Assembly (NCBI RefSeq): GCF_023515955.1
Contig: NZ_CP097322.1
Span: 3,433,501-3,497,500, forward strand
Direction of reading: 5' to 3'
Length of the DNA stretch: 64,000 nt
Origin: Streptomyces sp. RerS4
Lineage (GTDB): Bacteria; Actinomycetota; Actinomycetes; Streptomycetales; Streptomycetaceae
The translations under genes and the position numbers were made by a program. Shown piece after piece: positions 8,584-18,300 of the stretch. Below the pieces are notes generated by a model. That model saw nothing but the letters and a program-made list of their open reading frames with translations. It did no database searches and had not been told where the DNA came from. Each line of letters opens with the position of its first letter. Within the stretch, counting starts at the first letter, position 1.

Positions 8584-9832
8584 GCTCCACGCTCGCTGGT
8601 CCGTCCTCGCGGACCGCGTCGACCGCGCGACCCCGGCCCGCCGGGACCGCGCCGTGGACGCCCTGCGTGCCTTCGCGATCCTCGGGGTGGTGCTGGGGCA
8701 CTGGTTGGTGACCGCGCTCACCGAGGTCGACGGCGGCCTGCACGGCGTGAGTCCGCTGGCCCGGATGCCGTGGCTGGCCCCGGTCTCCTGGGTGTTCCAG
8801 ACCCTGGCCGTGTTCTTCCTGGTCGGCGGGCACGTGGCCGCCGCCGGGTACGGGTCGGCGCGGGCGCGCGGGGTCTCGTACGGGGCCTGGGTGGGGCAGC
8901 GGCTCGGGCGGCTGTTCCGGCCGGTCGCCGCCGTGGTCGCGCTGTGGGTGGTCGTGGCGGGTGGGCTGCTGCTGGGGGGTGCGCAGTTCGACACCGTGCG
9001 GACCTTGCTCAAGCTGGTGTGGTCGCCGCTGTGGTTCCTGCTGGTGTTCGCGGCGCTGACGGCGGCTACCCCGCTCGTGGCGCGGCTGAGTCCGCTGTGG
9101 CCGGTCGCCGTCGTCGCCGGGGTCGATGTGTGGCGGTTCGGGTTCGGCGGGCCGGAGTGGATCGGCTGGGTCAATGTCGCGGCGGGCTGGGTCGTCCCCT
9201 ACACGCTGGGGGCCGCCTGGTCCCGGGGCGCGTTCCAGCGCCGGCGGCCGGCGCTGCTTCTGCTGGCCGGCGGTGCGGTGGCGACGGCCGCGCTGGTTCT
9301 GTGGGGCGGTTACCCGGCGTCGATGGTCGGGGTCCCCGGGGCCGCGATCTCGAACCTGAACCCTCCGACTCTGGCGGCCGTCGCCTTCGGCCTGGCCCAG
9401 TGCGGGCTGGCGCTGCTGGTCCGCGAGCCGCTGGCCCGAGCGATGCGCCGCCCCCGCACCTGGGCGAAAGTGGCCCTGGTGAACCTGTCCGCGATGACCG
9501 TGTTCCTGTGGCACCAGACCGCGATGATGGCCGTCACCGCCCTCGGGCTGCTGTTCGGCGGGGGCCTGCCCGGTCTGCACACCGCGCCGGACTCGGCCGA
9601 CTGGATACTGACGCGGCTGCTGTGGCTGCCGGTGTTCGCCGCCGCCCTGGCCGTCTGCTGGTCGGCGTTCCACGTGTACGAGAAGCCCCGCGCCCCCCGC
9701 GATCGGCGGCCCTCCCGGATCGTGGCCGCTGGCACCGCCACCGCGCCGCGCCGTGAGCCGCGAGAGCCGCAGGAGCCGCGCGAGCCCGTCGTCGGGCGGG
9801 CGGCCGAAGTCGGGGAGATGAGCCGTGCTTAG
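8576..9832 (+). CDS. Integral membrane acyltransferase (acyltransferase-3 family)
   Basis: A 418-residue polytopic membrane protein with about ten hydrophobic segments. The N-terminal DALRAFAILGVVLGHWL carries the family's conserved His in the first helix, and the C-terminal FLWHQTAMM is also typical. Such proteins O-acylate extracytoplasmic sugars or lipids. The start overlaps the upstream hydrolase by 8 bp and the end overlaps the histidine kinase by 8 bp, so hydrolase, acyltransferase and two-component genes appear to be one transcript. The C-terminal tail is rich in RE/PREP repeats. Confidence 0.88.
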   Translation: MRKLHARWSVLADRVDRATPARRDRAVDALRAFAILGVVLGHWLVTALTEVDGGLHGVSPLARMPWLAPVSWVFQTLAVFFLVGGHVAAAGYGSARARGVSYGAWVGQRLGRLFRPVAAVVALWVVVAGGLLLGGAQFDTVRTLLKLVWSPLWFLLVFAALTAATPLVARLSPLWPVAVVAGVDVWRFGFGGPEWIGWVNVAAGWVVPYTLGAAWSRGAFQRRRPALLLLAGGAVATAALVLWGGYPASMVGVPGAAISNLNPPTLAAVAFGLAQCGLALLVREPLARAMRRPRTWAKVALVNLSAMTVFLWHQTAMMAVTALGLLFGGGLPGLHTAPDSADWILTRLLWLPVFAAALAVCWSAFHVYEKPRAPRDRRPSRIVAAGTATAPRREPREPQEPREPVVGRAAEVGEMSRA

Positions 9833-11165
9833 GCTGGCCCACGTGACCGAGCCGCCGCACCCGCCCCTGATCGACTCCCTCACCGGCGGCGCCGGCGGTG
9901 TGCTGCGCGAGCTGTTCACCCTGCGCCGGGACCCGCTCCCCCGGTTGTCGCGGCCGCGCTGGCTGGCCCGACTGCCGCACGTGGTGGTGGTCTACGCGGC
10001 CGTCTTCTTCGCCTTCATGACGACCATCCAGTTCGGCGAGCACTACGACGTCGGCGGCGAGCTCCCGCTGGTGGTCTCGGCCATGGTGGGGGTGTCGATC
10101 GTGCTGGCGATGTTCCGCCCGGTGGCCGCCTGGTGGCTCGGCCTGCTCGCGGCGGCCATCACGGCCGTCGTGATCCACGACCATGTCGGGCAGGGGCAGT
10201 ACTGGCCGTGGATGCCGGGCGGGTTCATCGCCTTCGCCCCGCTCATCCTGCTCCTGGCCCTGCGGGTACCGCCCCGGGTGACCATCGCGGCCGTCGGCAT
10301 CACCCTGGGCCTCACCGGCCTGGCCCAGCTCCTCGCCAAGCCGGAGCACAGTACGCCCGGGTTCTTCGCCGCCGCCCTCCTCTTCGGTTTCACCGCACTG
10401 CTCGGGTACGCGCTGCGCGCGGTGCGGCTCACCCGCGGCCAACTCGTCGTCCAGGAGACCCTGACCGAGGAGGAGCGGGCCCGGCGCACCCTCCTGGAGG
10501 AGCGCAGCCGCATCGCCCGCGAGCTGCACGACGTGGTCGCGCACCACATGTCGGTGATCTCCATCCAGGCGCAGGTCGCCCCGCACCTCGTGGAGAACCC
10601 GTCCGAGGAGCTGAAGGAGAACCTGGCGGGCATTCGGGAGAACGCCCTGGAGGCGCTGACGGAGCTGCGGCGGGTGCTGGGTGTGCTGCGTTCCGAGCAT
10701 CCGGGGGACCCGTCCGATCCGCAGCATCCGCACCACCCGCAGCCCAACCTCGCCGATCTGGAGGGGCTCGTGGACAACGTGCGGGGGGCGGGCCTGTCGG
10801 TCACCACCGAGGTCTCGGGCCTGCGCCGCCCGCTGACGCCGGGCATCGAACTGACCGCGTACCGGATCGTGCAGGAGGCGCTGAGCAACTGTCTGCGCCA
10901 CGCGCCGGGCTCTGTGGTGGAGGTCGGCATCGCGTACGGGCCGCGTGAGCTGCACCTGTGCGTCGCCAACACCGCGCCGACGCGGCCGGCTCAGCCCTCG
11001 CCGGGAGCGGGGCACGGGCTGCTCGGCATGCGCGAGCGTGCGGGCATGCTGGGGGGCGAGCTGGCGGCCGGCCCCCGGCCCGGTGGCGGGTACGAGGTGA
11101 GCGCGGTGCTTCCGATGGACCCGCCGGGCGGTTCCCGCTCCGAGACGACGAAGAAGGACGTATGA
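9825..11165 (+). CDS. Sensor histidine kinase (HisKA_3, NarL-type partner)
   Basis: A 446-residue membrane kinase. Roughly five hydrophobic segments occupy residues 52-200, followed by a short linker helix, then the HisKA_3 dimerisation domain with the phospho-accepting His235 in ARELHDVVAHHMSV. A HATPase_c domain (about 340-440) has the N-box QEALSNCLRHAP and G-box GHGLLGMRERAGMLGG. GTG 9825 has GGGGAG 7 nt upstream. The gene overlaps the acyltransferase by 8 bp and the response regulator by 4 bp (ATGA), so it is coupled on both sides. Confidence 0.92.
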   Translation: MLRLAHVTEPPHPPLIDSLTGGAGGVLRELFTLRRDPLPRLSRPRWLARLPHVVVVYAAVFFAFMTTIQFGEHYDVGGELPLVVSAMVGVSIVLAMFRPVAAWWLGLLAAAITAVVIHDHVGQGQYWPWMPGGFIAFAPLILLLALRVPPRVTIAAVGITLGLTGLAQLLAKPEHSTPGFFAAALLFGFTALLGYALRAVRLTRGQLVVQETLTEEERARRTLLEERSRIARELHDVVAHHMSVISIQAQVAPHLVENPSEELKENLAGIRENALEALTELRRVLGVLRSEHPGDPSDPQHPHHPQPNLADLEGLVDNVRGAGLSVTTEVSGLRRPLTPGIELTAYRIVQEALSNCLRHAPGSVVEVGIAYGPRELHLCVANTAPTRPAQPSPGAGHGLLGMRERAGMLGGELAAGPRPGGGYEVSAVLPMDPPGGSRSETTKKDV

Positions 11166-11833
11166 GTGCTCCGATCAGGGTGATGATCGCCGACGACCAG
11201 ATGATGGTCCGCCAGGGCTTCACCGTGCTGCTGAACGCCCAGCCCGACATCGAGGTGATCGGGCAGGCCGTGGACGGGGCGGACGCGGTGGCGAAGGTCG
11301 CCGAACACGGGCCGGACGTGGTCCTGATGGACATCCGCATGCCCGGGATGGGCGGCATCGAGGCCACCTCCCTCATCACCGCCGTCCCGGAGTCGCAGGT
11401 GAAGGTACTGGTGCTGACCACCTTCGACCTCGACGAGTACGTCTACGAGGCCCTGCGGGCAGGCGCCTCGGGCTTCCTGCTGAAGGACGCCTCCGCCGAT
11501 CAGCTCGCGGAGGCGGTGCGGGTCGTGGCCGCCGGGGAGGCGCTGCTGTCACCGAACATCACGAAGCGGCTGATCACCGAGTTCTCCCGGATGGGGGCGC
11601 CGCGCGCGCCCTCCCGCGCCCGGATCGACGAGCTGACGGAGCGGGAGACGGAGGTGCTGTCGCTGATCGCCCAGGGGCTGTCGAACGCGGAGATCGCCGG
11701 GCATCTGATCGTGGCCGAGCAGACGGTGAAGACCCATGTGGGGCGGATCCTGGTGAAGCTGGGGCTGCGGGACCGGACGCAGGCGGCGGTGTTCGCGTAC
11801 GAGACGGGTCTGGTCCGTCCGACGGGCTACTGA
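11162..11833 (+). CDS. NarL/LuxR-type response regulator
   Basis: A 223-residue regulator partnered with the overlapping kinase. The receiver domain has the acidic pair IADD (about 9-12), phospho-acceptor Asp57 in VVLMDIRMPGMGG, and the switch TTFD with LKDAS. The LuxR-type helix-turn-helix (about 155-215) contains LTERETEVLSLIAQGLSNAEIA and VKTHVGRILVKLGLRDR. ATG 11162 overlaps the kinase stop (ATGA). It is strikingly similar to the second response regulator at 13236, so the two systems are recent paralogues. Confidence 0.94.
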   Translation: MSAPIRVMIADDQMMVRQGFTVLLNAQPDIEVIGQAVDGADAVAKVAEHGPDVVLMDIRMPGMGGIEATSLITAVPESQVKVLVLTTFDLDEYVYEALRAGASGFLLKDASADQLAEAVRVVAAGEALLSPNITKRLITEFSRMGAPRAPSRARIDELTERETEVLSLIAQGLSNAEIAGHLIVAEQTVKTHVGRILVKLGLRDRTQAAVFAYETGLVRPTGY

Positions 11834-11919
11834 TCACCCGCGTAGTCCTTGAGGGGGACCCCGAAATCTCCCCATTGCCGCCGACGCGGACGAGGCCGGG
11901 CCCGACCTACGGTTTGGGC

Positions 11920-13239
11920 ATGAACCAGACGACCGCCGGGGTGACCCCCCGGCCCCCCGAACTGCGGTTGGCGTCGGGCTTGATGCGGAGCCTGCGCGAG
12001 GACCTCGTCGACGACGCCTTCGCCTACCGCCCGTTGGCTCCGTTGCGCGCGGACGGGTCGCTGATCCGCCGGCTCCCGCGGGGGATGGGGCCGAAGGTGG
12101 TCCATCTGCCGCACGCGGTCGTGGCCGCGACGGCGTTCCTGGTGGCCGTTCTCTCCACCGCCGAGGCGAGCTTCTCGCCGGGCGCCCAGGTCCTGGTCAT
12201 GGGCGTGATCGCGGGGGCTCCGGTGCTGATGACACTGGTGCGGCCCGTGGGGGCGTTCTGGTCGATGCTGGCCGCGACCACGGTGTTGTCGTTGTTCGTG
12301 GACCGAAGCCTGATCTGGCCCTGGTCCCCGAGTACCTTCCTCGGTCATCTGGCCGTCGTGACCTTCGTGGCCCTGCGGCTCCGTCCGAGGGCGGCCGGCT
12401 GGATGTGGATCGTCACGGTGCTGTACGGGGTGGTGCTGCCGGTGCTGCTGGGCGAGGGCCTCGGAACCGCCACGATGGCCTTCTTCTCGGGGGTGTCCCT
12501 GTTGGTGGTGACCGTGTGGAACACCCGTCGGCGGGCGCAGGAGGAGGTGAGCGCGCAGCAGGAGGTGACGGCCGTCGAGCGGGACCGGCGGACGCTGCTG
12601 GAGGAGCGGACGACCATCGCGCGGGAGCTGCACGACGTGGTCGCGCACCACATGTCGGTGGTGGCGATCCAGGCCGAGGCGGCCCCGTACCGGGTGAAGA
12701 ACCCGCCGCCGGAGCTGGAGGCGGCGTTCGTCACGATCCGGGAGAACGCGGTGGCGGCCCTGACGGAGCTGCGGCGGGTGCTGGGCGTGGTGCGCTCCTC
12801 GGAGTACGAGGCGCCCGATGCCCCGCAGCCGACGCTGGCCTCGCTGGACGGGCTGTTGGCCAACGTGCGGGAGGCCGGCCTGAGCGTGGACAAGACGGTC
12901 ACGGGGGCGGTGCGGGAGCTGCCGCAGGGCGTGGAGCTGTCGGCGTACCGGATCATCCAGGAGGCGCTGAGCAACACGCTGCGGCACGCGCCGGGTGCGA
13001 GCGCCGGGGTCGAGGTGTCGTACGTGCTGGGCGGGCTGGGCATACGGATCGTCAACGGTCCGGCGCTCGATGACGTGCGGCCGTCGCCGGGCGCGGGGCA
13101 CGGGATCACGGGGATGCGCGAGCGGGTGGCCATGCTGGAGGGGGAGATGACGGCCGAGGAGACGGAGGCCGGCGGGTACGAGGTGGCGGTGTTCCTCCCG
13201 GTGCGGGGCCGCTGGAAGGCGGAGGAGGGTTCGGCGTGA
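11920..13239 (+). CDS. Second sensor histidine kinase, paralogue of the upstream one
   Basis: A 439-residue kinase with about five membrane segments (roughly residues 60-200), a short linker, HisKA_3 with phospho-acceptor His238 (ARELHDVVAHHMSV) and an ATPase domain ending GHGITGMRERVAML. ATG 11920 sits 6 nt after a TACGGT -10 hexamer (11908-11913), so the transcript is probably leaderless and separate from the preceding pair. The H-box helix is nearly identical to that of the first kinase, while the sensor regions differ more, consistent with duplication and sensory divergence. It overlaps its regulator by 4 bp. Confidence 0.92.
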   Translation: MNQTTAGVTPRPPELRLASGLMRSLREDLVDDAFAYRPLAPLRADGSLIRRLPRGMGPKVVHLPHAVVAATAFLVAVLSTAEASFSPGAQVLVMGVIAGAPVLMTLVRPVGAFWSMLAATTVLSLFVDRSLIWPWSPSTFLGHLAVVTFVALRLRPRAAGWMWIVTVLYGVVLPVLLGEGLGTATMAFFSGVSLLVVTVWNTRRRAQEEVSAQQEVTAVERDRRTLLEERTTIARELHDVVAHHMSVVAIQAEAAPYRVKNPPPELEAAFVTIRENAVAALTELRRVLGVVRSSEYEAPDAPQPTLASLDGLLANVREAGLSVDKTVTGAVRELPQGVELSAYRIIQEALSNTLRHAPGASAGVEVSYVLGGLGIRIVNGPALDDVRPSPGAGHGITGMRERVAMLEGEMTAEETEAGGYEVAVFLPVRGRWKAEEGSA

Positions 13240-13895
13240 CGATCAGGGTGTTGATCGTCGATGATCAGATGATGGTCCGTGAGGGCTTCTCCGTCCTGCT
13301 GAACGCGATGGAGGGGATCGAGGTGGTCGGTGAGGCGGTCGATGGCCGGCAGGCCGTCGAGCGGGTCGCGGCCCTGCGGCCGGATGTGGTGCTGATGGAC
13401 ATCCGGATGCCGGAGATGAACGGCCTGGAGGCGACGCGGCAGATCATGGCGGGCGGCGCGGACGCGAAGGTGCTGGTCCTGACGACGTTCGACCTCGACG
13501 AGTACGTGTACCAGGCCCTACGGGCGGGCGCGTCGGGCTTCCTGCTGAAGGACGCGTCGGCCCGGCAGTTGGCGGACGGGGTACGGGTGGTGGCGGCCGG
13601 CGAGGCGCTGCTGGCCCCGTCGGTGACGAAGCGTCTGATCGCCGAGTTCTCGAAGCTGTCCCAGGCCCCGCGCCTCGCCGACCCGAAGGGGGTGACGGAG
13701 TTGACGGAGCGGGAGACGGAGGTGTTGGTCCTGATCGCGCAGGGCCTGTCGAACGCGGAGATAGCCGACCGCCTGGTGGTGGCGGAGTCCACGATCAAGA
13801 CCCACGTCAGCCGCGTCCTGGTCAAACTGGGCCTCCGCGACCGCACCCAGGCGGCGGTGTACGCGTACGAAACCCGCCTGGTGACCCCGGCCTGA
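13236..13895 (+). CDS. Second NarL/LuxR-type response regulator
   Basis: A 219-residue paralogue of the regulator at 11162. The receiver domain has IVDD, phospho-acceptor Asp55 in VVLMDIRMPEMNG, and the identical LTTFDLDEYVY and ASGFLLKDAS blocks. The C-terminal LuxR helix-turn-helix contains LTERETEVLVLIAQGLSNAEIA and VKLGLRDRTQAAVYAYET. The GTG start overlaps the kinase stop by 4 bp (GTGA). The near-identical recognition helices raise the possibility that both systems bind related promoters. Confidence 0.94.
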   Translation: MTIRVLIVDDQMMVREGFSVLLNAMEGIEVVGEAVDGRQAVERVAALRPDVVLMDIRMPEMNGLEATRQIMAGGADAKVLVLTTFDLDEYVYQALRAGASGFLLKDASARQLADGVRVVAAGEALLAPSVTKRLIAEFSKLSQAPRLADPKGVTELTERETEVLVLIAQGLSNAEIADRLVVAESTIKTHVSRVLVKLGLRDRTQAAVYAYETRLVTPA

Positions 13896-13935
13896 AGGCG
13901 CGAGCCTCCACCGAGTCACCCCCTAGGGTCGGGGG

Positions 13936-15153
13936 ATGGGTTTTGATCCTTGGGATGCCGCGTTCGTCGCCGATCCGTATCCGGCCTATCGGGAGTTGCG
14001 GGAGCGGGGGCGGGTGGTGTGGGCGGAGGCGACCGGGCAGTGGTTGGTGCCGCACCACGCCGATGTCAGTGCGCTGCTGAGGGACCGTCGGTTGGGGCGG
14101 ACCTATCTGCACCGGTTCACGCACGAGGAGTTCGGGCAGGAGGCGCCGCCGCCGGAGCACGAGCCGTTCCACGTGCTCAACGGCAACGGGCTGCTGGACC
14201 TGGAGGATCCCGCGCACGCGCGGGTGCGGCGGCTGGTGGCGAAGGCGTTCACCCCGCGCACGGTGGAGCGGCTCGCGCCGGCCGTGGACCGGCTGGCCCG
14301 CGAACTCGCCGCCGGGCTGCGGGCGGCCGGCGGCGGGGACCTGCTGACGGCCGTCGCGGAACCGCTGCCCGTGGCGGTCATCGCGGAGTTGCTGGGCATC
14401 CCGGAGTCGGACCGGGGGCTGCTGCGGCCCTGGTCGGCGGACATCTGCGGGATGTTCGAGCTGCGCCCGGACGCGGAGACGGCGCGGCGCGCGGTGGTGG
14501 CGAGCGTGGAGTTCAGCGCGTATCTGCGGGCGCTCATCGAGGAGCGCCGCGAACGGCCCGGGGCCGATTTGATCTCCGGCTTGATCGCCGCCCACGATGA
14601 GGAGGGCCGACTCAGCGAGCAGGAGATGATCTCCACCTGCGTCCTGCTGCTGAACGCCGGTCACGAGGCGACCGTCAACACGACGATCAACGGCTGGTGG
14701 GCCCTTTTCCGCAATCCGGAGCAGCTCGCGGCCCTGCGCGCGGACCCCGGAATCCGGGAACCCGAAAAGTTGTCCACAGCTGTGGATGAACTTTTGCGCT
14801 ACGACACCCCGCTCCAGATGTTCGAGCGCTGGGTGCTCGATGACATCCGGATCGGGGACACCGTCATCCCGCGCGGCGCCGAACTCGCACTCTTGTTCGG
14901 TTCGGCGAACCGGGATCCCGCCCGCTTCGCGGACCCCGACGCCCTCGACCTCACCCGCGCGGACAACCCGCACGTCAGCTTCGGCGCGGGCATCCACTAC
15001 TGCCTGGGCGCCCCGCTGGCCCGGCTGGAGCTGACCTCCTCCTTCGCCGCCCTCCTCGACCCGGACCTCCCGCCCCTCCGGCTCGTCCGGGAGCCGCAGT
15101 GGCAGGAGGGGTACGTGATCCGAGGCCTGCGTGAGCTGCTCGTGGAGTGCTGA
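13936..15153 (+). CDS. Cytochrome P450
   Basis: A 405-residue soluble bacterial P450. Visible are the I-helix oxygen-activation motif NAGHEATVN (about 238-246), the K-helix ExxR in ELLRYDTPLQMFER, and the heme-binding FGAGIHYCLG with the thiolate ligand Cys356. TAGGGT (13924-13929) lies 6 nt before ATG, so this is a good leaderless start. No ferredoxin gene is adjacent, so redox partners must come from elsewhere. The substrate is unknown, and no biosynthetic cluster surrounds it. Confidence 0.95.
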   Translation: MGFDPWDAAFVADPYPAYRELRERGRVVWAEATGQWLVPHHADVSALLRDRRLGRTYLHRFTHEEFGQEAPPPEHEPFHVLNGNGLLDLEDPAHARVRRLVAKAFTPRTVERLAPAVDRLARELAAGLRAAGGGDLLTAVAEPLPVAVIAELLGIPESDRGLLRPWSADICGMFELRPDAETARRAVVASVEFSAYLRALIEERRERPGADLISGLIAAHDEEGRLSEQEMISTCVLLLNAGHEATVNTTINGWWALFRNPEQLAALRADPGIREPEKLSTAVDELLRYDTPLQMFERWVLDDIRIGDTVIPRGAELALLFGSANRDPARFADPDALDLTRADNPHVSFGAGIHYCLGAPLARLELTSSFAALLDPDLPPLRLVREPQWQEGYVIRGLRELLVEC

Positions 15154-15179
15154 CCCCTCCCCCGACCGGTGCCCCGCCC

Positions 15180-16796
15180 CTACGCGAGCAGGTCCCGCCG
15201 GCGCAGCGCCGCCAGGGCGCCCACCGTCAGGGCCACCGCCAGGGCGGTGAGGACCCCCAGCGGCGCCCAGTCCACGGCGTCCGCCGGCCCCGGCAGCTTC
15301 GGCAGATGCGCGAAGGGTGACAGGTTCATGACCATCCGGGGCAGGTCCAGGGCAGGCCCGATCCACCCGAGGAGAAGCGCCGCCCCCGCCACCGCCCAGG
15401 CGGCCACGGCGTACCGGGGCAGCGCCCCGTACAACAGCGCGGCCACCGCCCCGATCAGCCACACCGCCGGCAGCTGCGCGAGGCAGGCGCCCACGGCCCC
15501 GCCGAGGTCCCGGCCATGTCCGAGCCCCAGGCCGACCCCGCCGAGCAGCAGGATCAGCGCCGACCCGCCGAACGCGACGGCCAGGTGCCCGGCGGCCCAG
15601 CGCAACCGACCGACGGCGTTCGCGAGCAGCGGCTCCGCCCGCCCGCCGGTCTCCTCGCCGTGCAGACGCAGCACCGCGGAGACCACGTACAGCGCGGCGA
15701 CCAGCCCCAACAACCCGGCCATCGCCGCAAGGAAGGCGTCGGTGAGAGCAGCACCCGAGACGCCCGCGCCCACACCTTCCCGCCCGCCCATCCGCTCGAT
15801 GATCTGACGGGTCTTCTCGTTGCCCCCGACCACCTCGGCGGCGCCGTCCGCCATCCCGCCGAAGACCACGCCTGCCGCGAGGAAGCCCAGCGCCCAACCG
15901 AGCAGGCCGCCGCGCTGCAACCGCCAGGCCAGGGCGCCCACCGTGCCGAGCCGGCCCTCGGCCGGACCGGGCCGGGCGGGCACGAAGCTCATGCCCAGGT
16001 CCCGCCGGCCCGCCAGGACGTACGCGACTCCCGTCAGCGCCACGACCCCGGCCGCGAACAGGGCGAGCACCCAGGGGCGTTCGCCCGCGAAGGCCCGTAC
16101 GTTCTCCAGCCAGCCGAGCGGCGAAGACCAGGTCAGGGCGGATCCGCCGCCCGCCGTACCGGAGTCGCCGGCCGCCTTCAGGACGTACGCGGCGCCCAGC
16201 GCGGCCGCCACGAGCCCTTTCGCGGCCCGCGCGCTCTCGGTGAGTTGCGCGGCGACGGCCGCCACGCCCGCGAAGAGCAGCCCACAGCCCGCGACGCCCG
16301 CGCCCAGCACGACGGCTCCCGTCGTCCCCTGCCCGGCGAGTCCGGCCGTGATGATCAGGGCCACGCATCCGTTGGCCACCAGCGCCGCGAGCAGCGCGGC
16401 GGTCAGCGGCGCGGCCCGCCCCACCGCGCCCGCCGCGAGCATCTCCTGACGGCCCGTCTCCTCTTCCTCCCGCGTGTGGCGTACGACGATGACCAGGCTC
16501 ATCACGGCCGCGAGCACCCCCGCGTAGACCCCCGACCGCCAGGCGGTGAGGGCGCCGAGGGAGTCGCCGAAGACGGGCCCGTACAGGGCACGCATCGAGC
16601 CGTTGGCGTTCATCGAGGCGGCGACGGCGACGCGTTCGGCGGCGGTGGCGTACAGGGTGCCCAGCGAGCCGGGCATGCTCACCACCAGCAGGCCGGTGAC
16701 GAGGATCCACACCGGCGCCATCACCCGGTCGCGGCGCAGCGCGAGCCGCAGCAGGGCCCCGGTACCCGCGAACCGGCCCTCCAGTCGAAGCTTCAT
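15180..16796 (-). CDS. ABC transporter permease (exporter type)
   Basis: A 538-residue polytopic membrane protein with about 12 hydrophobic segments in two halves. A large glycine- and alanine-rich pattern and the WxSPLGW loop (about 215) are typical of permeases paired with DrrA/CcmA-type ATPases in antibiotic or drug efflux systems. ATG 16796 overlaps the ATPase stop by 4 bp, so the two are translationally coupled. The likely role is export of an antibiotic or membrane-active compound under control of the divergent GbsR-type regulator. Confidence 0.88.
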   Translation of the reverse strand: MKLRLEGRFAGTGALLRLALRRDRVMAPVWILVTGLLVVSMPGSLGTLYATAAERVAVAASMNANGSMRALYGPVFGDSLGALTAWRSGVYAGVLAAVMSLVIVVRHTREEEETGRQEMLAAGAVGRAAPLTAALLAALVANGCVALIITAGLAGQGTTGAVVLGAGVAGCGLLFAGVAAVAAQLTESARAAKGLVAAALGAAYVLKAAGDSGTAGGGSALTWSSPLGWLENVRAFAGERPWVLALFAAGVVALTGVAYVLAGRRDLGMSFVPARPGPAEGRLGTVGALAWRLQRGGLLGWALGFLAAGVVFGGMADGAAEVVGGNEKTRQIIERMGGREGVGAGVSGAALTDAFLAAMAGLLGLVAALYVVSAVLRLHGEETGGRAEPLLANAVGRLRWAAGHLAVAFGGSALILLLGGVGLGLGHGRDLGGAVGACLAQLPAVWLIGAVAALLYGALPRYAVAAWAVAGAALLLGWIGPALDLPRMVMNLSPFAHLPKLPGPADAVDWAPLGVLTALAVALTVGALAALRRRDLLA

Positions 16797-17704
16797 CGCC
16801 CCGCCGCCCGTTCCTCGACGCGATCCTCGGTGTAGTGCCGCAGGAACAGCTCCTCCAGCGTCGGCGGAGTCGAGACCAGCGACCGCACCCCCGTGCCGGT
16901 CAGGGTCCGCAGGACGTCGTCCAGCCGGTCGGTGTCGGCCTGCAGGCGGACGCGCTGCCCGCGCACCTCGACGTCGTGGACGCCCGGCAGGTTCGCGAGG
17001 CCGTTCGGCGGCCCGGCCAGCTCGGCGGTGATCGACGTACGGGTGAGGTGGCGCAGCTGCGCGAGGCTGCCGCTCTCCACGGTGCGGCCCGCGCGGATGA
17101 TGCTGACGCGGTCGCAGAGGGACTCGACCTCGCTGAGGACGTGCGAGCTGAGCAGCACGGTGCGGCCGGCGTCGCGCGCCTCGGCGACGCAGCGTTGGAA
17201 GACCTCCTCCATCAGCGGGTCGAGGCCGGAGGTGGGTTCGTCGAGGATGAGCAGTTCGGCGTCGGAGGCGAAGGCGGCGACGAGGGCCACCTTCTGCCGG
17301 TTGCCCTTGGAGTACGTACGCCCCTTCTTGGTCGGGTCGAGTTCGAACCGCTCGATCAGCTCGGCCCGCCGGGCGCGGTCGAGGCCGCCGCGCAGGCGCC
17401 CGTAGAGGTCGATGACCTCGCCGCCCGACAGGTTGCGCCACAGGGTGACGTCGCCGGGGACGTAGGCGATGCGGCGGTGGAGCTCCACGGCGTCGGCCCA
17501 GGGGTCGCCGTCGAGGAGGGTCACGGTGCCGGAGTCGGCGCGCAGCAGACCGAGGAGGACTCGGATGGTGGTGGACTTCCCGGCGCCGTTGGGGCCGAGG
17601 AAGCCGTGCACCTCGCCGGTGGCGACGTCGAGGTCGAGCCCGTCGAGCGCGGGGGTACGGCCGAACGCCTTGCGGAGTCCGGCGACATGGATGGCCTTCG
17701 TCAT
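16793..17704 (-). CDS. ABC transporter ATP-binding protein
   Basis: A 303-residue ATPase with Walker [10 protein letters not shown] (about 38-46), a signature-region variant [15 protein letters not shown] (about 132-146), Walker [14 protein letters not shown] (about 153-165) and switch His in SSHVLSEVE. The signature is SKGNRQK instead of LSGGQ, common in this exporter subgroup. A C-terminal regulatory extension follows. ATG 17704 begins [15 protein letters not shown]; the longer reading would run through the regulator promoter and is rejected. A TAGCGT -10 lies about 11 nt upstream, beside the shared palindrome. Confidence 0.93.
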   Translation of the reverse strand: MTKAIHVAGLRKAFGRTPALDGLDLDVATGEVHGFLGPNGAGKSTTIRVLLGLLRADSGTVTLLDGDPWADAVELHRRIAYVPGDVTLWRNLSGGEVIDLYGRLRGGLDRARRAELIERFELDPTKKGRTYSKGNRQKVALVAAFASDAELLILDEPTSGLDPLMEEVFQRCVAEARDAGRTVLLSSHVLSEVESLCDRVSIIRAGRTVESGSLAQLRHLTRTSITAELAGPPNGLANLPGVHDVEVRGQRVRLQADTDRLDDVLRTLTGTGVRSLVSTPPTLEELFLRHYTEDRVEERAAGR

Positions 17705-17723
17705 GTTCTGAACGTACGCTACT

Positions 17724-17739
17724 TTCACAAAATTGTGAA
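17724..17739. promoter_or_regulatory. Shared operator between ABC exporter and GbsR-type gene
   Basis: TTCACAA (17724-17730) and TTGTGAA (17733-17739) form a perfect 7-bp dyad across AA, in the 62-bp gap between divergent starts. TAAAGT (17754-17759) fits a -10 for the rightward leaderless GTG, and TAGCGT on the minus strand fits the leftward one. A dimer on the dyad would control both directions. Confidence 0.7.
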
Positions 17740-17766
17740 CCTCGGGAATCGCGTAAAGTTCGAAGG

Positions 17767-18285
17767 GTGGCAGACACGATGGATACACAGGGCACGGACG
17801 ACACGGCCGACGCACGGGACGACGAGGCCATCTCCCGCTTCGTCGAGCGGTTCGCCGCGCAGCTGACCGAGGCGGGCATGCAGCGGATGGCCTCCCGCGT
17901 CTTCGCCCGGCTCCTCGCGAGCGACAGCGGCGCCATGACCTCCGCCGAACTCGGCGGGGCACTGCGGATCAGCCCGGCGGCCGTCTCGGGCGCGATCTCC
18001 TACCTGACGCAGGTCGGCATGGTCAGCCGCGAACGCGAGCCGGGTTCACGCCGCGACCGCTACGTCCTGCACAACGAGCTCTGGTACGAGACCTTCACCC
18101 AGCGCGACCAGGTCCTCGCCCTCTTCGAGAAGACCCTCCGCGACGGCGCGGCCGGCCTCGGCCCGGACTCCCCGGCGGGCACGCGGGTCGCGGAGACGGC
18201 GGCGTTCTTCGCCTTCCTCCAAGACGAGATGCGCGGCCTGATGGACCGCTGGCGCAAGCACCGCGCGGGCCTGAACCTGCCGTAA
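17767..18285 (+). CDS. GbsR/MarR-type transcriptional regulator
   Basis: A 172-residue winged-helix regulator. After an acidic N-terminus, residues about 22-100 form the DNA-binding domain ([52 protein letters not shown]), followed by a helical dimerisation region with [19 protein letters not shown] 17767 is 7 nt after TAAAGT, so a leaderless start is likely; an ATG at 17779 is the alternative. Genes of this type are usually divergent from ABC exporters that they repress, as here. Confidence 0.9.
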   Translation: MADTMDTQGTDDTADARDDEAISRFVERFAAQLTEAGMQRMASRVFARLLASDSGAMTSAELGGALRISPAAVSGAISYLTQVGMVSREREPGSRRDRYVLHNELWYETFTQRDQVLALFEKTLRDGAAGLGPDSPAGTRVAETAAFFAFLQDEMRGLMDRWRKHRAGLNLP

Positions 18286-18300
18286 GGGCCGACGTACGAC

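Noticed and set aside
13822..16710. A 962-codon minus-strand frame spanning the P450 and permease genes
   Set aside because: It crosses several real genes on both strands with no recognisable domain; it is a GC-bias artefact.
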